8,442 nucleotides of DNA from Gammaproteobacteria bacterium (lineage in GTDB: Bacteria; Pseudomonadota; Gammaproteobacteria; Porifericomitales; Porifericomitaceae). Position numbers and translations under genes: made by a program. Positions 1 through 5,890 of the stretch are shown one piece after another. A model generated the notes under the pieces. That model was not told where the DNA came from, did no database searches, and saw only the letters and a list, made by a program, of their open reading frames with translations. Numbering within the stretch: position 1 is the stretch's first letter; the number at the start of each line of letters is the position of its first letter. Location of the stretch: contig JAPPQA010000131.1 of NCBI GenBank assembly GCA_028817255.1, forward strand, positions 1 through 8,442, written 5' to 3'.

Positions 1-32
1 AATGTGCGCGTTCCGCGCTCTATTTGCGCGGG

Positions 33-109
33 ATTCCGGCTTTCGCCGGAATGACAAGAAGGGCCGGAATGACGAAAAAACCGGAATGACAGAAAAAAAA
101 GCGGGAATG
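33..109. repeat. VIPAKAGI-type extragenic palindromic repeat cluster
   Basis: A perfect 8-bp inverted repeat (ATTCCGGC, loop TTTC, GCCGGAAT) lies at 33-52. Its right arm is followed by further partial copies of CCGGAATGAC: 46-55, 64-73 and 81-90, plus a degenerate CGGGAATG at 102-109. Start-to-start spacing is about 17-21 bp, separated by A-rich linkers. On the minus strand the block translates to the familiar spurious string VIPAKAGIP, which marks a very widespread family of short intergenic repeats in proteobacteria. It lies downstream of the folate cyclo-ligase gene and is not coding. A role in transcript ends or as a target for repeat-associated transposases is inference only. Confidence 0.75.
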
Positions 110-144
110 GCGGATATTTGCCGTGCCAGTGGGTAGTTTTTCGT

Positions 145-216
145 GCGGCTCTGGATTTTCGGGGTTTTTACACGGACTGGAAAGCAGAAATTCGTGGCAG
201 ATATAGAGAGAGCCGC
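145..216. other. Long-range inverted repeat, 8-bp arms
   Basis: GCGGCTCT at 145-152 is perfectly complementary to AGAGCCGC at 209-216, with 56 nt between them. On the plus strand the right arm is followed by TTTT. The 72-nt span is about the size of a tRNA, but neither strand has a T-arm (no TTC-type loop next to the 3' arm) or a plausible anticodon arm, so I do not call it a tRNA. Interior pairing is weak. It could be a small structured RNA, a remnant of a mobile element, or chance in GC-rich DNA. It sits between the folate cyclo-ligase stop and the repeat cluster. Confidence 0.25.
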
Positions 217-252
217 TTTTCTTCCCCTCACTTGCGTAACGGCTTGGAGCGC

Positions 253-861
253 TTATCCGGGGGGTGCGGGGGTGAGCAGCCTTCGTTCCGTGACGATGCG
301 GTGCATGGGGGCGTCGAATGGCTCTACGGGGAGTTTCGCCACTATTTGCCGCTCGAATGCCAGGGCAATGCGGCGCGTCGCCGGGTGGCGCGCCAGCCAG
401 CGGTCGTAGTAGCCGCGGCCCGCCCCCAGGCGGGCGCCGTCGGGGGCGAAGCCCAGGCCCGGCACCAGCGCGAGCCGGAGCCGGCCGGTCCAGGCCCGGC
501 GCGCGGGGGGCGCCAGGATGCCGAAGCGGCCCGGCGTCAACTCCGTCCATGCGTTTAGCCGCACGGCGACCATCGTTTCCCCGTCGCGCAGATAAGGTAC
601 GCAGACGATCCGCCCCTCCGACAGCAGGCGGCGAATCAGGCTGCGGGTCTCCGCTTCCGCGCCCATCGAGATATACGCGAACAAAGAACGCGCGCGCTGC
701 ATCTCCGGCAATTGCAGCAGGGAGGCATGGATCTCGCGCGAGGCGCCGCGGCGGTATTCGGCGCTCAGCGCCTGCCGGCGGGTACGCAGCAGCGAGCGCA
801 GTTCCCGTTTGCGCAGCCGGGCCCGGTTGCCGGGGCCGGCGCTTTGCCGCGCCGCGCTCAT
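253..861 (-). CDS. fau: 5-formyltetrahydrofolate cyclo-ligase
   Basis: This 202-aa cytoplasmic enzyme (YgfA/MTHFS family) converts 5-formyltetrahydrofolate to 5,10-methenyltetrahydrofolate using ATP, so it recovers a folate form that would otherwise be trapped. The family signature LGAGRGYYDR is at residues 145-154, after the conserved VPGLGFAPDG at 133-142. The N-terminus (about 15-32) is Arg-rich with an RKRELRSLLRTRR stretch, as expected for the nucleotide-binding N-terminal part. E. coli YgfA is about 182 aa, so this has a slightly longer N-terminus. I chose the ATG at 861 because the reading frame continues upstream only into DNA antisense to rpsP. No clear Shine-Dalgarno precedes it, so an in-frame TTG 12 bp upstream is possible. 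It is divergent from rpsP. In E. coli this gene follows 6S RNA; no such RNA fits in the 54-bp gap here. Confidence 0.93.
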   Translation of the reverse strand: MSAARQSAGPGNRARLRKRELRSLLRTRRQALSAEYRRGASREIHASLLQLPEMQRARSLFAYISMGAEAETRSLIRRLLSEGRIVCVPYLRDGETMVAVRLNAWTELTPGRFGILAPPARRAWTGRLRLALVPGLGFAPDGARLGAGRGYYDRWLARHPATRRIALAFERQIVAKLPVEPFDAPMHRIVTERRLLTPAPPG

Positions 862-871
862 AGCGTACAAT
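844..871 (+). promoter_or_regulatory. Probable sigma-70 promoter of the rpsP operon
   Basis: TACAAT at 866-871 is a good -10 hexamer. With a 16-bp spacer it pairs with TTGCCG at 844-849 as a moderate -35. Transcription would start near 878, about 38 nt upstream of the rpsP ATG. The -35 lies inside the 5' end of the divergent folate cyclo-ligase gene, and the -10 sits just upstream of that gene's start codon. The two genes therefore share very tight regulatory DNA. Called by eye from consensus only. Confidence 0.45.
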
Positions 872-915
872 AACCCGCTTTCATGGTGACCGAAGGATTC
901 GGCTGAGGAAGTCTC

Positions 916-1170
916 ATGGTAAGGATTCGATTGTCCCGCGTCGGTGCGCCACGGCGCCCTTTTTACCATATCGTGGTGACGGATCGCCGCGCCAAGCGCG
1001 ACGGGCGTTGCATTGAGCGCGTAGGCTATTTTAACCCCATCGCTCGCGGTCCGGAGCGGCGCCTGCAGGTTGACCGGGAGCGGGTGGAGCATTGGTTGCG
1101 GCAGGGGGCCCAGGCATCGGACCGGGTCTTGCGCTTGCTCGCGCAGGCAAAGGCCGCCGCCGCGGCCTGA
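916..1170 (+). CDS. rpsP: 30S ribosomal protein S16
   Basis: This 84-aa protein is the full-length small-subunit protein S16, which binds 16S rRNA early in 30S assembly. The diagnostic N-terminus MVRIRLSRVGAPRRPFYHIV is followed by VTDRRAKRDGR and the IERVGYFNP motif (about residues 35-42), with an Ala-rich tail. A Shine-Dalgarno GAGGAAG at 905-911 lies 4 nt before the ATG. It is the first gene of the classic rpsP-rimM-trmD-rplS operon, with rimM 10 bp downstream. In many bacteria ffh lies just upstream; here that position is taken by the divergent folate gene. Confidence 0.98.
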   Translation: MVRIRLSRVGAPRRPFYHIVVTDRRAKRDGRCIERVGYFNPIARGPERRLQVDRERVEHWLRQGAQASDRVLRLLAQAKAAAAA

Positions 1171-1180
1171 TTCGGCCGCC

Positions 1181-1735
1181 ATGGCTGCCACAGCCGTCGC
1201 TACGGCGCCCTCGGCAGGGCCGGTTCCGCCCGTGGATTCCCCGCCGGTAACGCTGGGGCGGATCAACGGTCTTTACGGCGTGCGCGGGGGGGTGCGGGTG
1301 CTCTCGCACACCCGGCCGCCAGAGAATATCCTGGCCTATCGCGACTGGCTGTTGTGCGGCGATGACGGCTCAATGCAGGCAATACGCGCGCGCGGCGCCC
1401 GCCATGGCCGCGGTCTGGTGGCCTATCTGGACGGGGTTACGGACCGGGAGCAGGCCCGGGCCCTGTTGGGAGCGCGGATCGCAGTGCCCCGCGCCGCCCT
1501 GCCGCCCCCGGCGGCGGGAGAGTATTATTGGCACGACCTGATCGGTCTGCGGGTGCGGGATCGGCAGGGGCGCGGCCTGGGGCGCATCGAGCGCCTGTTG
1601 GAGACCGGCGCCCAGGATGTCTTGCAGGTTATCGGCGAGCGGGAATACCTGATCCCGTGGGTGCCGGGATCGGTCGTCGAGCTTGTGGACCTGCGGGCAG
1701 GAGTCGTGCGGGTATGCTGGGAGGCGCCGGCCTGA
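1181..1735 (+). CDS. rimM: Ribosome maturation factor RimM
   Basis: This 184-aa protein (E. coli RimM is about 182 aa) is a 16S rRNA processing and 30S assembly factor that binds S19 near the 30S head. Visible are the N-terminal RimM domain (about residues 22-100, beginning VTLGRINGLYGVRGGVRV) and the C-terminal PRC-barrel (about 107-180, with EYYWHDLIGLRV, the ETGAQDVLQV segment and YLIPWVPG). The first 20 residues are Ala/Pro-rich and poorly conserved. I chose the ATG at 1181, 10 bp after the rpsP stop, because upstream codons in this frame are a shadow of rpsP. No strong Shine-Dalgarno is visible, which suggests coupling to rpsP translation. Confidence 0.96.
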   Translation: MAATAVATAPSAGPVPPVDSPPVTLGRINGLYGVRGGVRVLSHTRPPENILAYRDWLLCGDDGSMQAIRARGARHGRGLVAYLDGVTDREQARALLGARIAVPRAALPPPAAGEYYWHDLIGLRVRDRQGRGLGRIERLLETGAQDVLQVIGEREYLIPWVPGSVVELVDLRAGVVRVCWEAPA

Positions 1736-2497
1736 ATGCGTTTTGGCGTCGTTACTCTGTTCCCGGAGATGTTCGCGCCTCTCAGCGGCGGCGGTATCGT
1801 GGGGCGCGCCATTCGCGCCGGTTTGCTGCAAGTGCGGACCTGGAACCCGCGCGATTATGCGCCGGAGCCGCAATGCAGCGTGGACGACCGCCCCTACGGC
1901 GGGGGGCCCGGCATGGTTTTGATGGCGCCGCCCTTGCGCGCCGCGCTGGCGGCGGCGCGGGCAGGCCTGGGCCCGGAGGCGTCGGTAATCTATCTCAGTC
2001 CGCAGGGGCGCCGCCTGGATCAGCGCGGCGTGGCCGAGCTGGCCCGCCGCCCGGCCCTGATCCTGCTGGCCGGGCGCTATGAAGGGGTTGACGAGCGCCT
2101 CATCGCGCTGGAGGTGGAAGAAGAGTGGTCAATCGGCGACTATGTCCTGAGCGGCGGCGAGCCGGCGGCGCTGGTGCTGATTGATGCGGTCACCCGTTTG
2201 TTGCCGGGCGCCCTGGGACATGAGGCGGCGGCCAGCGAGGATTCCTTTGCCGCGGATTTGCTGGAGTATCCGCAATATACCCGCCCCCGCGAAGTCGAGG
2301 GCTTGCAGGTGCCGGAGGTGCTGTTGAGCGGCGATCACGATCGCATTCGCCGCTGGCGCTTGTGCCAGGCCCTGGGGCGCACGTGGCAACGGCGGCCGGA
2401 ACTGTTGCTGGAGCGGGAACTGGACGCCGAGCAGCGCGAGCTGCTTGCGGCTTATCTTTGCGAGCGGCCGATTGCAGGACAGGAGGCGGGACGATGA
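1736..2497 (+). CDS. trmD: tRNA (guanine37-N1)-methyltransferase
   Basis: This 253-aa SPOUT-class enzyme (E. coli 255 aa) uses S-adenosylmethionine to make m1G37 next to the anticodon, which prevents +1 frameshifting. Visible motifs are DDRPYGGGPGM (50-60), the trefoil-knot segments AGRYEGVDER (112-121) and SIGDYVLSGGE (132-142), Arg154 in VTRLLPGALG and Asp169 in EDSF. These last two match the E. coli catalytic positions exactly. The RREVEGL-like segment PREVEGLQVPEVLLSGDH leads into the C-terminal tRNA-binding domain. The ATG directly abuts the rimM TGA, and a GGGAGG at 1719-1724 can serve as ribosome binding site. The stop overlaps the rplS start (ATGA), so translation of the two is probably coupled. 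Confidence 0.98.
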   Translation: MRFGVVTLFPEMFAPLSGGGIVGRAIRAGLLQVRTWNPRDYAPEPQCSVDDRPYGGGPGMVLMAPPLRAALAAARAGLGPEASVIYLSPQGRRLDQRGVAELARRPALILLAGRYEGVDERLIALEVEEEWSIGDYVLSGGEPAALVLIDAVTRLLPGALGHEAAASEDSFAADLLEYPQYTRPREVEGLQVPEVLLSGDHDRIRRWRLCQALGRTWQRRPELLLERELDAEQRELLAAYLCERPIAGQEAGR

Positions 2498-2853
2498 ACA
2501 TCGTAGAGCAGTGGGAACAAGAGTGTATGGCCGGACGGAAACTGCCGGAGGTCTGGCCGGGGGATACCGTGGTCGTGCAGGTCCGCGTCCGCGAGGGCGG
2601 GCGGGAGCGCATCCAGTTATTCGAGGGGGCGGTGATCGCCATGCGCCGACGCGGGCTTAACTCTTCCCTGACCGTGCGCAAGATCTCCTACGGCGAAGGC
2701 GTGGAGCGCGTTTTCCAGGTCTATAGCCCCTTGATCGGCGACATTGAGGTTAAGCGCCGGGGCCGGGTGCGCCGTGCCAAGCTGTATTACCTGCGGCAAC
2801 GGCGCGGCAAGGCAGCTCGTATCCGGGAGAAGATTCCGGCCGCTAAGAAGTAA
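2494..2853 (+). CDS. rplS: 50S ribosomal protein L19
   Basis: This 119-aa large-subunit protein L19 (E. coli about 115 aa) lies at the 30S-50S interface. Recognisable are the PEVWPGDTVVVQVRVREGGRER stretch, FEGAVIAMRRRGLNSSLTVRKIS, GEGVERVFQVYSPLI and the basic C-terminus RRGRVRRAKLYYLRQRRGKAARI. An AGGAGG at 2481-2486 with 7-nt spacing fixes the ATG at 2494, four bases inside the end of trmD. The Lys-rich tail ends only 4 bp before the next gene, so there is no terminator between this operon and the downstream DNA-repair gene. Confidence 0.98.
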   Translation: MNIVEQWEQECMAGRKLPEVWPGDTVVVQVRVREGGRERIQLFEGAVIAMRRRGLNSSLTVRKISYGEGVERVFQVYSPLIGDIEVKRRGRVRRAKLYYLRQRRGKAARIREKIPAAKK

Positions 2854-2857
2854 TGCG

Positions 2858-3370
2858 ATGAACGCGCGCCGCCCGGTCTCCGGAACCTGTAGCCTGGATA
2901 CTTCCCTGGGCACTTTGGGTATGCGCTGGACGCATGGGCGCCTGCGGCGCCTCTGGTTTTATAATGTGTCGGCGGCGCCTCCCTCATCGAATCCCGCAGC
3001 TTTGGCGGGCGAACCGGTCGTGCAACGGGCGATAGGGGCGTTGCGCGCCTATTTCCGCCGTCCCGCCGCCTTCCCGCGGTTGCCGCTGGCGCCCGAGGGT
3101 ACGAGCTTCCAACAGCGAGTATGGCGGGCGTTATGCGCCATACCCCCGGGGCAGTCGCGCTGTTACGGCGAGTTGGCGCGCTCCCTGGGTACGGGGAGCC
3201 GGGCAGTGGGCGGCGCCTGCCGGGCCAATCCCATCCCGATCCTGATACCTTGTCACCGCGTGGTGGCGGCTACCGGTACCGGCGGCTACTCGCAAGGGCT
3301 TGCGCGCAAGGATTGGCTGCTCCGGCACGAGGGGCACGAGGGGCACGAGGGGATATTGCGGTTTGTCTAA
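2858..3370 (+). CDS. ogt: Methylated-DNA--protein-cysteine methyltransferase (Ogt/MGMT-like)
   Basis: This 170-aa suicide repair protein transfers the alkyl group from O6-alkylguanine in DNA to its own cysteine. The C-terminal domain (about 84-157) is complete: FQQRVWRALCAIPPG, then Tyr103 (YGELA), the arginine finger Arg115 in RAVGGACRANP (Asn124), and the active-site PCHRVV with Cys132, followed by GTGGYSQGLARKDWLL. The N-terminal domain (1-80) is poorly conserved, as is usual. The start is the ATG at 2858, 4 bp after the rplS stop, preceded only by a weak AAGAAG. Oddity: the C-terminus ends in RHEGHEGHEGILRFV, encoded by a 9-bp tandem repeat. Its position in a ribosomal operon run suggests read-through expression from the rpsP promoter. 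It has no AraC-type domain, so it is not an Ada fusion. Confidence 0.93.
   Translation: MNARRPVSGTCSLDTSLGTLGMRWTHGRLRRLWFYNVSAAPPSSNPAALAGEPVVQRAIGALRAYFRRPAAFPRLPLAPEGTSFQQRVWRALCAIPPGQSRCYGELARSLGTGSRAVGGACRANPIPILIPCHRVVAATGTGGYSQGLARKDWLLRHEGHEGHEGILRFV
3324..3350 (+). repeat. 9-bp tandem repeat, 3 copies, in the ogt 3' end
   Basis: Three perfect copies of GGCACGAGG run head to tail at 3324-3350, with two further G bases. In the ogt frame they encode (His-Glu-Gly)x3. Each unit also creates a GAGGGG, a Shine-Dalgarno-like sequence, and the last one lies about 8 nt before an in-frame TTG (3363) of the following xerD. Because the unit is a multiple of three, copy-number change would lengthen or shorten Ogt without a frameshift. 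Confidence 0.85.
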
Positions 3371-3392
3371 GGGTGGCTTTCCTGATAACAGG

Positions 3393-4295
3393 GTGCCTGA
3401 GAAAAGCACATCGGAACATGATTCGATAGATGATTTTCTGGATAAGCTTTGGCTGGAAAAAGGATTAAGCGAGAATACTCTGGCCGCCTATCGCGGCGAC
3501 TTGCGGAGCTTTTGCGCCTGGTTGCGGCAACGGGGCGGGCACTTGCTGGCCGCCGCGCCTGCCGACCTGTACGCCTACTTGGGCGATCCGGTCTCCGGGT
3601 CGGCGCGCAGCCGGGCACGGCGGCTCTCCTGTCTGCGGCGCTTCTACCGTCGCCTGGCGCGGCAGGGGCAACTCGAACGGGATCCTACGGCGCACGTGCA
3701 ATCTCCGCGGCTGGGGCGCCGTCTGCCGCAGGGCTTGAGCGAGCGCCAAGTGGAATTGTTGCTGGCGGCGCCCGCGCTCTCCGCGCCGCGGGGGTTGCGC
3801 GACCGCACCATGCTGGAGGTGCTCTACGCGACCGGGATGCGCGTCTCGGAGCTGGTGGGTTTGCAGTTGGGGCAACTCGGCTTGCGTCAGGGCTTGGTGC
3901 GGATTGTGGGCAAGGGCGGCAAGGAGCGTCTGATTCCCCTGGGCGACCCCGCGGTGGAGTGGTTGCAGCGCTATCTCGCCGAGGCGCGCCCGCTACTGCT
4001 GGCTGGGGCCTCTTCCAACGTGCTTTTCCCTGCCCGCCGCGGGCGGGCGATGGCCCGCCAGACCTTCTGGCACCTGATCAAGCGGTATGCGATCCAGGCC
4101 GGCCTGGCGCCCGGTTCCCTGACTCCGCATACTCTGCGCCATGCCTTCGCCACCCACCTGTTGGACCACGGGGCGGACCTGCGCGCCGTGCAGCTGCTTC
4201 TGGGACACAGCAGCGTCTCCACCACGCAAATCTACACGCACGTGGCCTGCGAGCGGTTGAAGCGCCTGCACGCCACGCATCATCCCCGCGGATAA
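3393..4295 (+). CDS. xerD: Site-specific tyrosine recombinase XerD
   Basis: XerD acts with XerC at dif sites, under FtsK control, to resolve chromosome dimers. From GTG 3393 the protein is 300 aa (E. coli 298). The N-terminal SAM-like domain (about 11-100) contains FLDKLWLEKGLSENTLAAY. The catalytic domain carries Arg150 (ATGMRVSELVG), Lys174 (GKGGKER), His246 and Arg249 (HTLRHAFATHLL), His272 (LLGHSSVSTTQ) and nucleophile Tyr281 (QIYTH). All six are offset by exactly +2 from E. coli XerD, which supports this start. Alternatives are TTG 3363, which has a better Shine-Dalgarno (GAGGGG) and would give 310 aa overlapping ogt, and ATG 3300, deep in ogt. XerD rather than XerC is called from the close match to the XerD N-terminus and the THVATERL-like THVACERLKRLHATHHPR end. 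dsbC follows after 8 bp. Confidence 0.95.
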   Translation: MPEKSTSEHDSIDDFLDKLWLEKGLSENTLAAYRGDLRSFCAWLRQRGGHLLAAAPADLYAYLGDPVSGSARSRARRLSCLRRFYRRLARQGQLERDPTAHVQSPRLGRRLPQGLSERQVELLLAAPALSAPRGLRDRTMLEVLYATGMRVSELVGLQLGQLGLRQGLVRIVGKGGKERLIPLGDPAVEWLQRYLAEARPLLLAGASSNVLFPARRGRAMARQTFWHLIKRYAIQAGLAPGSLTPHTLRHAFATHLLDHGADLRAVQLLLGHSSVSTTQIYTHVACERLKRLHATHHPRG

Positions 4296-4303
4296 AGGCA
4301 CGG

Positions 4304-5050
4304 ATGAACGGTACCCGGAGGAACGGCCGCCGCATTCTGCCTTCGGCGGCGTTGCTGCTGTTGCTGGCGCCCTTTGCCGCCATGGCGGCCGAACCGGATG
4401 CGGAGACCCGCGCCCGGCTCTCCAAGCAGGTGTCGAAAGTGTTCCCGGAATTGCAGCTTACCAGTATCCGTGCCACTCCCATGGCCGGTCTCTACGAACT
4501 GCAGTTGGGCACGGAGCTGCTGTATATGAGCGAGGATGGCCGCTTCGTGTTGCGCGGCGACCTGATTGATTTGCAGGGACGGGCCAATCTCAGCGAGGCC
4601 CGGCGCGGCGAATTGCGCGCCGAGCGGCTGCGCAACATTCCGCCGCAGGATCTGATCGAGTTCTCGCCGCCGCATCCGCGCCATTTCATCTATGTGTTCA
4701 CGGATGTGAACTGCGGTTATTGCCGGCGGTTGCACCGGGAAGTCCCGGAGCTGAACCGGCGGGGAATCGGCGTCCGCTACCTGGCGTTTCCGGTGATCGG
4801 CGATGCCGAGAAGACCCGCCGCATTATGGAATCGATCTGGTGCGCGCAAGACCGCCGCGAGGCGCTTACCCTGGCCAAGAGCGGCAGGGCGGTGGAGAGC
4901 CGTCGCTGCGACAATCCGGTTTCCCGCCACCTCGAAATCGGCCGCGGCTTCGGGGTCCGGGGCACGCCGGCTATCTATCTGCAGAACGGCCAGGAGTTGC
5001 CCGGGTATCTGTCTCCCCCGGAGCTGGAACGCTATTTGCAGGGTTCTTAG
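4304..5050 (+). CDS. dsbC: Periplasmic disulfide isomerase DsbC
   Basis: This 248-aa precursor belongs to the DsbC/DsbG family, whose members reshuffle wrong disulfides in periplasmic proteins and are kept reduced by DsbD. A signal peptide is clear: Arg-rich n-region (RRNGRR), hydrophobic core at 11-25 and probable cleavage after Ala28 or Ala29. The dimerisation domain follows (about 30-95). The thioredoxin-like domain starts near 112 with HFIYVFTDVNCGYC; the redox motif is Cys137-Gly-Tyr-Cys140 and the cis-proline loop is Thr221-Pro222. A second pair, Cys180 and Cys202, is 22 residues apart as in the structural disulfide of E. coli DsbC. CGYC and these extra cysteines favour DsbC over DsbG. 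AAAGG overlapping the xerD stop is the likely ribosome binding site. In E. coli recJ comes next; here it does not. The 3' end overlaps the opposing DUF3108 gene by 80 bp. Confidence 0.94.
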   Translation: MNGTRRNGRRILPSAALLLLLAPFAAMAAEPDAETRARLSKQVSKVFPELQLTSIRATPMAGLYELQLGTELLYMSEDGRFVLRGDLIDLQGRANLSEARRGELRAERLRNIPPQDLIEFSPPHPRHFIYVFTDVNCGYCRRLHREVPELNRRGIGVRYLAFPVIGDAEKTRRIMESIWCAQDRREALTLAKSGRAVESRRCDNPVSRHLEIGRGFGVRGTPAIYLQNGQELPGYLSPPELERYLQGS

Positions 5051-5825
5051 GCGCCGCGTCGCCGGCGCCGCCATCCGGGCCGGCTGCCGGGCGGAATGTC
5101 TCCAGCGTACTCACGTAGAGGTCGCCGTTTTTCTCCGTGGTTTCGGTTCGCACCGGCAGGTAGTCCAGCTGCGGCGCATGCCAGGAGAGCGTCTTTCGCT
5201 TGCCTTCGCTATGGCGCTGCCGCCGCAGCACGCGCAGGGTCTGCAGGCGCCCCCAGGGTTTCACGTCCAGCCACTCCTTCGCTTGCAGGCGAAAGATGTA
5301 TTCCTTGACCTTCTTGCCTTCGGTCAGCAGGTAAAGCCATTCCCGTCGCTCGCCGGCGCGGCGCAGCTCGCCGATCACGCTCAGTTCGCCGGACAGCCGG
5401 TCGAAGACCGGCGCCTCGGATTTCAGGGACAGGCGCCGTTCCCCTTGAACGCCGAGAATCAGTTCCCCGCGTTCCCAGTCGAACGCCGCCCGCCGTTGCC
5501 GGGGGCGGTGTCCCTCGCGCCGGTACGAGTAGTACCGCGGCAACAAACGGCCGCTATGGGGCGCCAGCAGGCTTTGTTCGGTGATTCGCACTTTTCCGAA
5601 CAGCACGGCGGCGATTCCTGCCGGCCGTGCCTCCGAACGGAAGACAAAGACGCCGTCCGCTCGTACGCGAAGCTGTCGTTTTATGCGGGCGACCAGCAGG
5701 CCGTTGCGCTCAAGCAGGTAGTGGGCTTCGAAGGCGCGCGGCGCAGGCTCGGCGGCGGCAACGGTCGCCGCGGCAAGCAGGGGCAGCAGGCCGCAATGCA
5801 ACGCCCAGGCTGTCGCTATGCGCAC
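4971..5825 (-). CDS. Secreted DUF3108-family protein
   Basis: This 284-aa protein has an N-terminal signal peptide (hydrophobic core about 7-24, Ala-rich cleavage site near 24-25, followed by EPAPRAFEAHYLLERNG). I recognise it as DUF3108 from the start of the mature part (FEAHYLLERNGLLVARIKRQL) and from the later FDRLSGELSVIGELR, FRLQAKEWLDVKPWGRLQTLRV and LDYLPVRTE segments. The family is probably periplasmic or outer-membrane-associated in Proteobacteria; its function is not established and I do not assign one. The last 35-40 residues are Pro/Gly/Ala-rich, look disordered, and are encoded antisense to the dsbC 3' end. The start is a GTG at 5825 with GGGAGAA just upstream. It is divergent from waaA with a 65-bp GC-rich gap. 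Confidence 0.85.
   Translation of the reverse strand: MRIATAWALHCGLLPLLAAATVAAAEPAPRAFEAHYLLERNGLLVARIKRQLRVRADGVFVFRSEARPAGIAAVLFGKVRITEQSLLAPHSGRLLPRYYSYRREGHRPRQRRAAFDWERGELILGVQGERRLSLKSEAPVFDRLSGELSVIGELRRAGERREWLYLLTEGKKVKEYIFRLQAKEWLDVKPWGRLQTLRVLRRQRHSEGKRKTLSWHAPQLDYLPVRTETTEKNGDLYVSTLETFRPAAGPDGGAGDAAPKNPANSVPAPGETDTRATPGRSADR
5050..5069. other. GC-rich hairpin immediately after the dsbC stop
   Basis: GGCGCCG (5050-5056) pairs perfectly with CGGCGCC (5063-5069) around a 6-nt loop. It begins on the last base of the dsbC stop codon and lies inside the 3' coding part of the opposing DUF3108 gene. No T-run follows on either strand, so it is not a canonical intrinsic terminator. It could still block 3' exonucleases or help Rho-dependent ending between the convergent genes. 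GC-rich DNA makes such stems common by chance. Confidence 0.3.
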
Positions 5826-5841
5826 CGGCTTCTCCCGCCGG
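5825..5841 (-). promoter_or_regulatory. Ribosome binding site of the DUF3108 gene in a hairpin loop
   Basis: On the minus strand the GTG start is preceded by CCGGC, GGGAGAA and GCCGG. The two 5-nt arms are complementary and the Shine-Dalgarno-like GGGAGAA forms the 7-nt loop, ending about 5 nt from the start codon. The site supports the GTG start. Whether the stem matters for translation is unknown. Confidence 0.35.
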
Positions 5842-5890
5842 CCCGGGTCGGCGCCGGAGCAACCTTTTGCGGCAGGGCAGGGGGCGCCGC

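Noticed and set aside
33..109. CRISPR array suggested by regularly spaced short repeats
   Set aside because: The shared unit is only about 10 bp, the spacers are 7-11 bp of A-rich DNA, and the unit matches a dispersed palindromic repeat family.
145..216. tRNA gene suggested by 7-8 bp closing arms and 72-nt length
   Set aside because: There is no T-arm with TTC loop, no D-arm and no credible anticodon stem on either strand.
862..1266. Upstream extension of the folate cyclo-ligase frame
   Set aside because: It would be antisense to all of rpsP and part of rimM and adds over 130 residues not found in the family. The enzyme homology starts near the ATG at 861.
2960..2965. TATAAT inside ogt as an internal promoter
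   Set aside because: The hexamer is perfect, but no -35 is present 16-18 bp upstream, where the sequence is GC-rich coding DNA. It is best explained by the codons for Phe-Tyr-Asn.
3324..3350. Sequencing or assembly artefact producing the triple 9-bp repeat
   Set aside because: The reading frame of ogt stays intact to a normal stop and xerD follows in a normal position, so a real short tandem repeat is simpler, though the copy number could still be miscalled.
3449..4303. Upstream extension of the dsbC frame through xerD
   Set aside because: It is a shadow of xerD in another frame. The DsbC signal peptide begins at the ATG at 4304.
4280..5074. Minus-strand open frame of 264 codons across dsbC
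   Set aside because: It is antisense to DsbC, which has a signal peptide, CGYC and cis-Pro. The antisense translation shows no recognisable motif.
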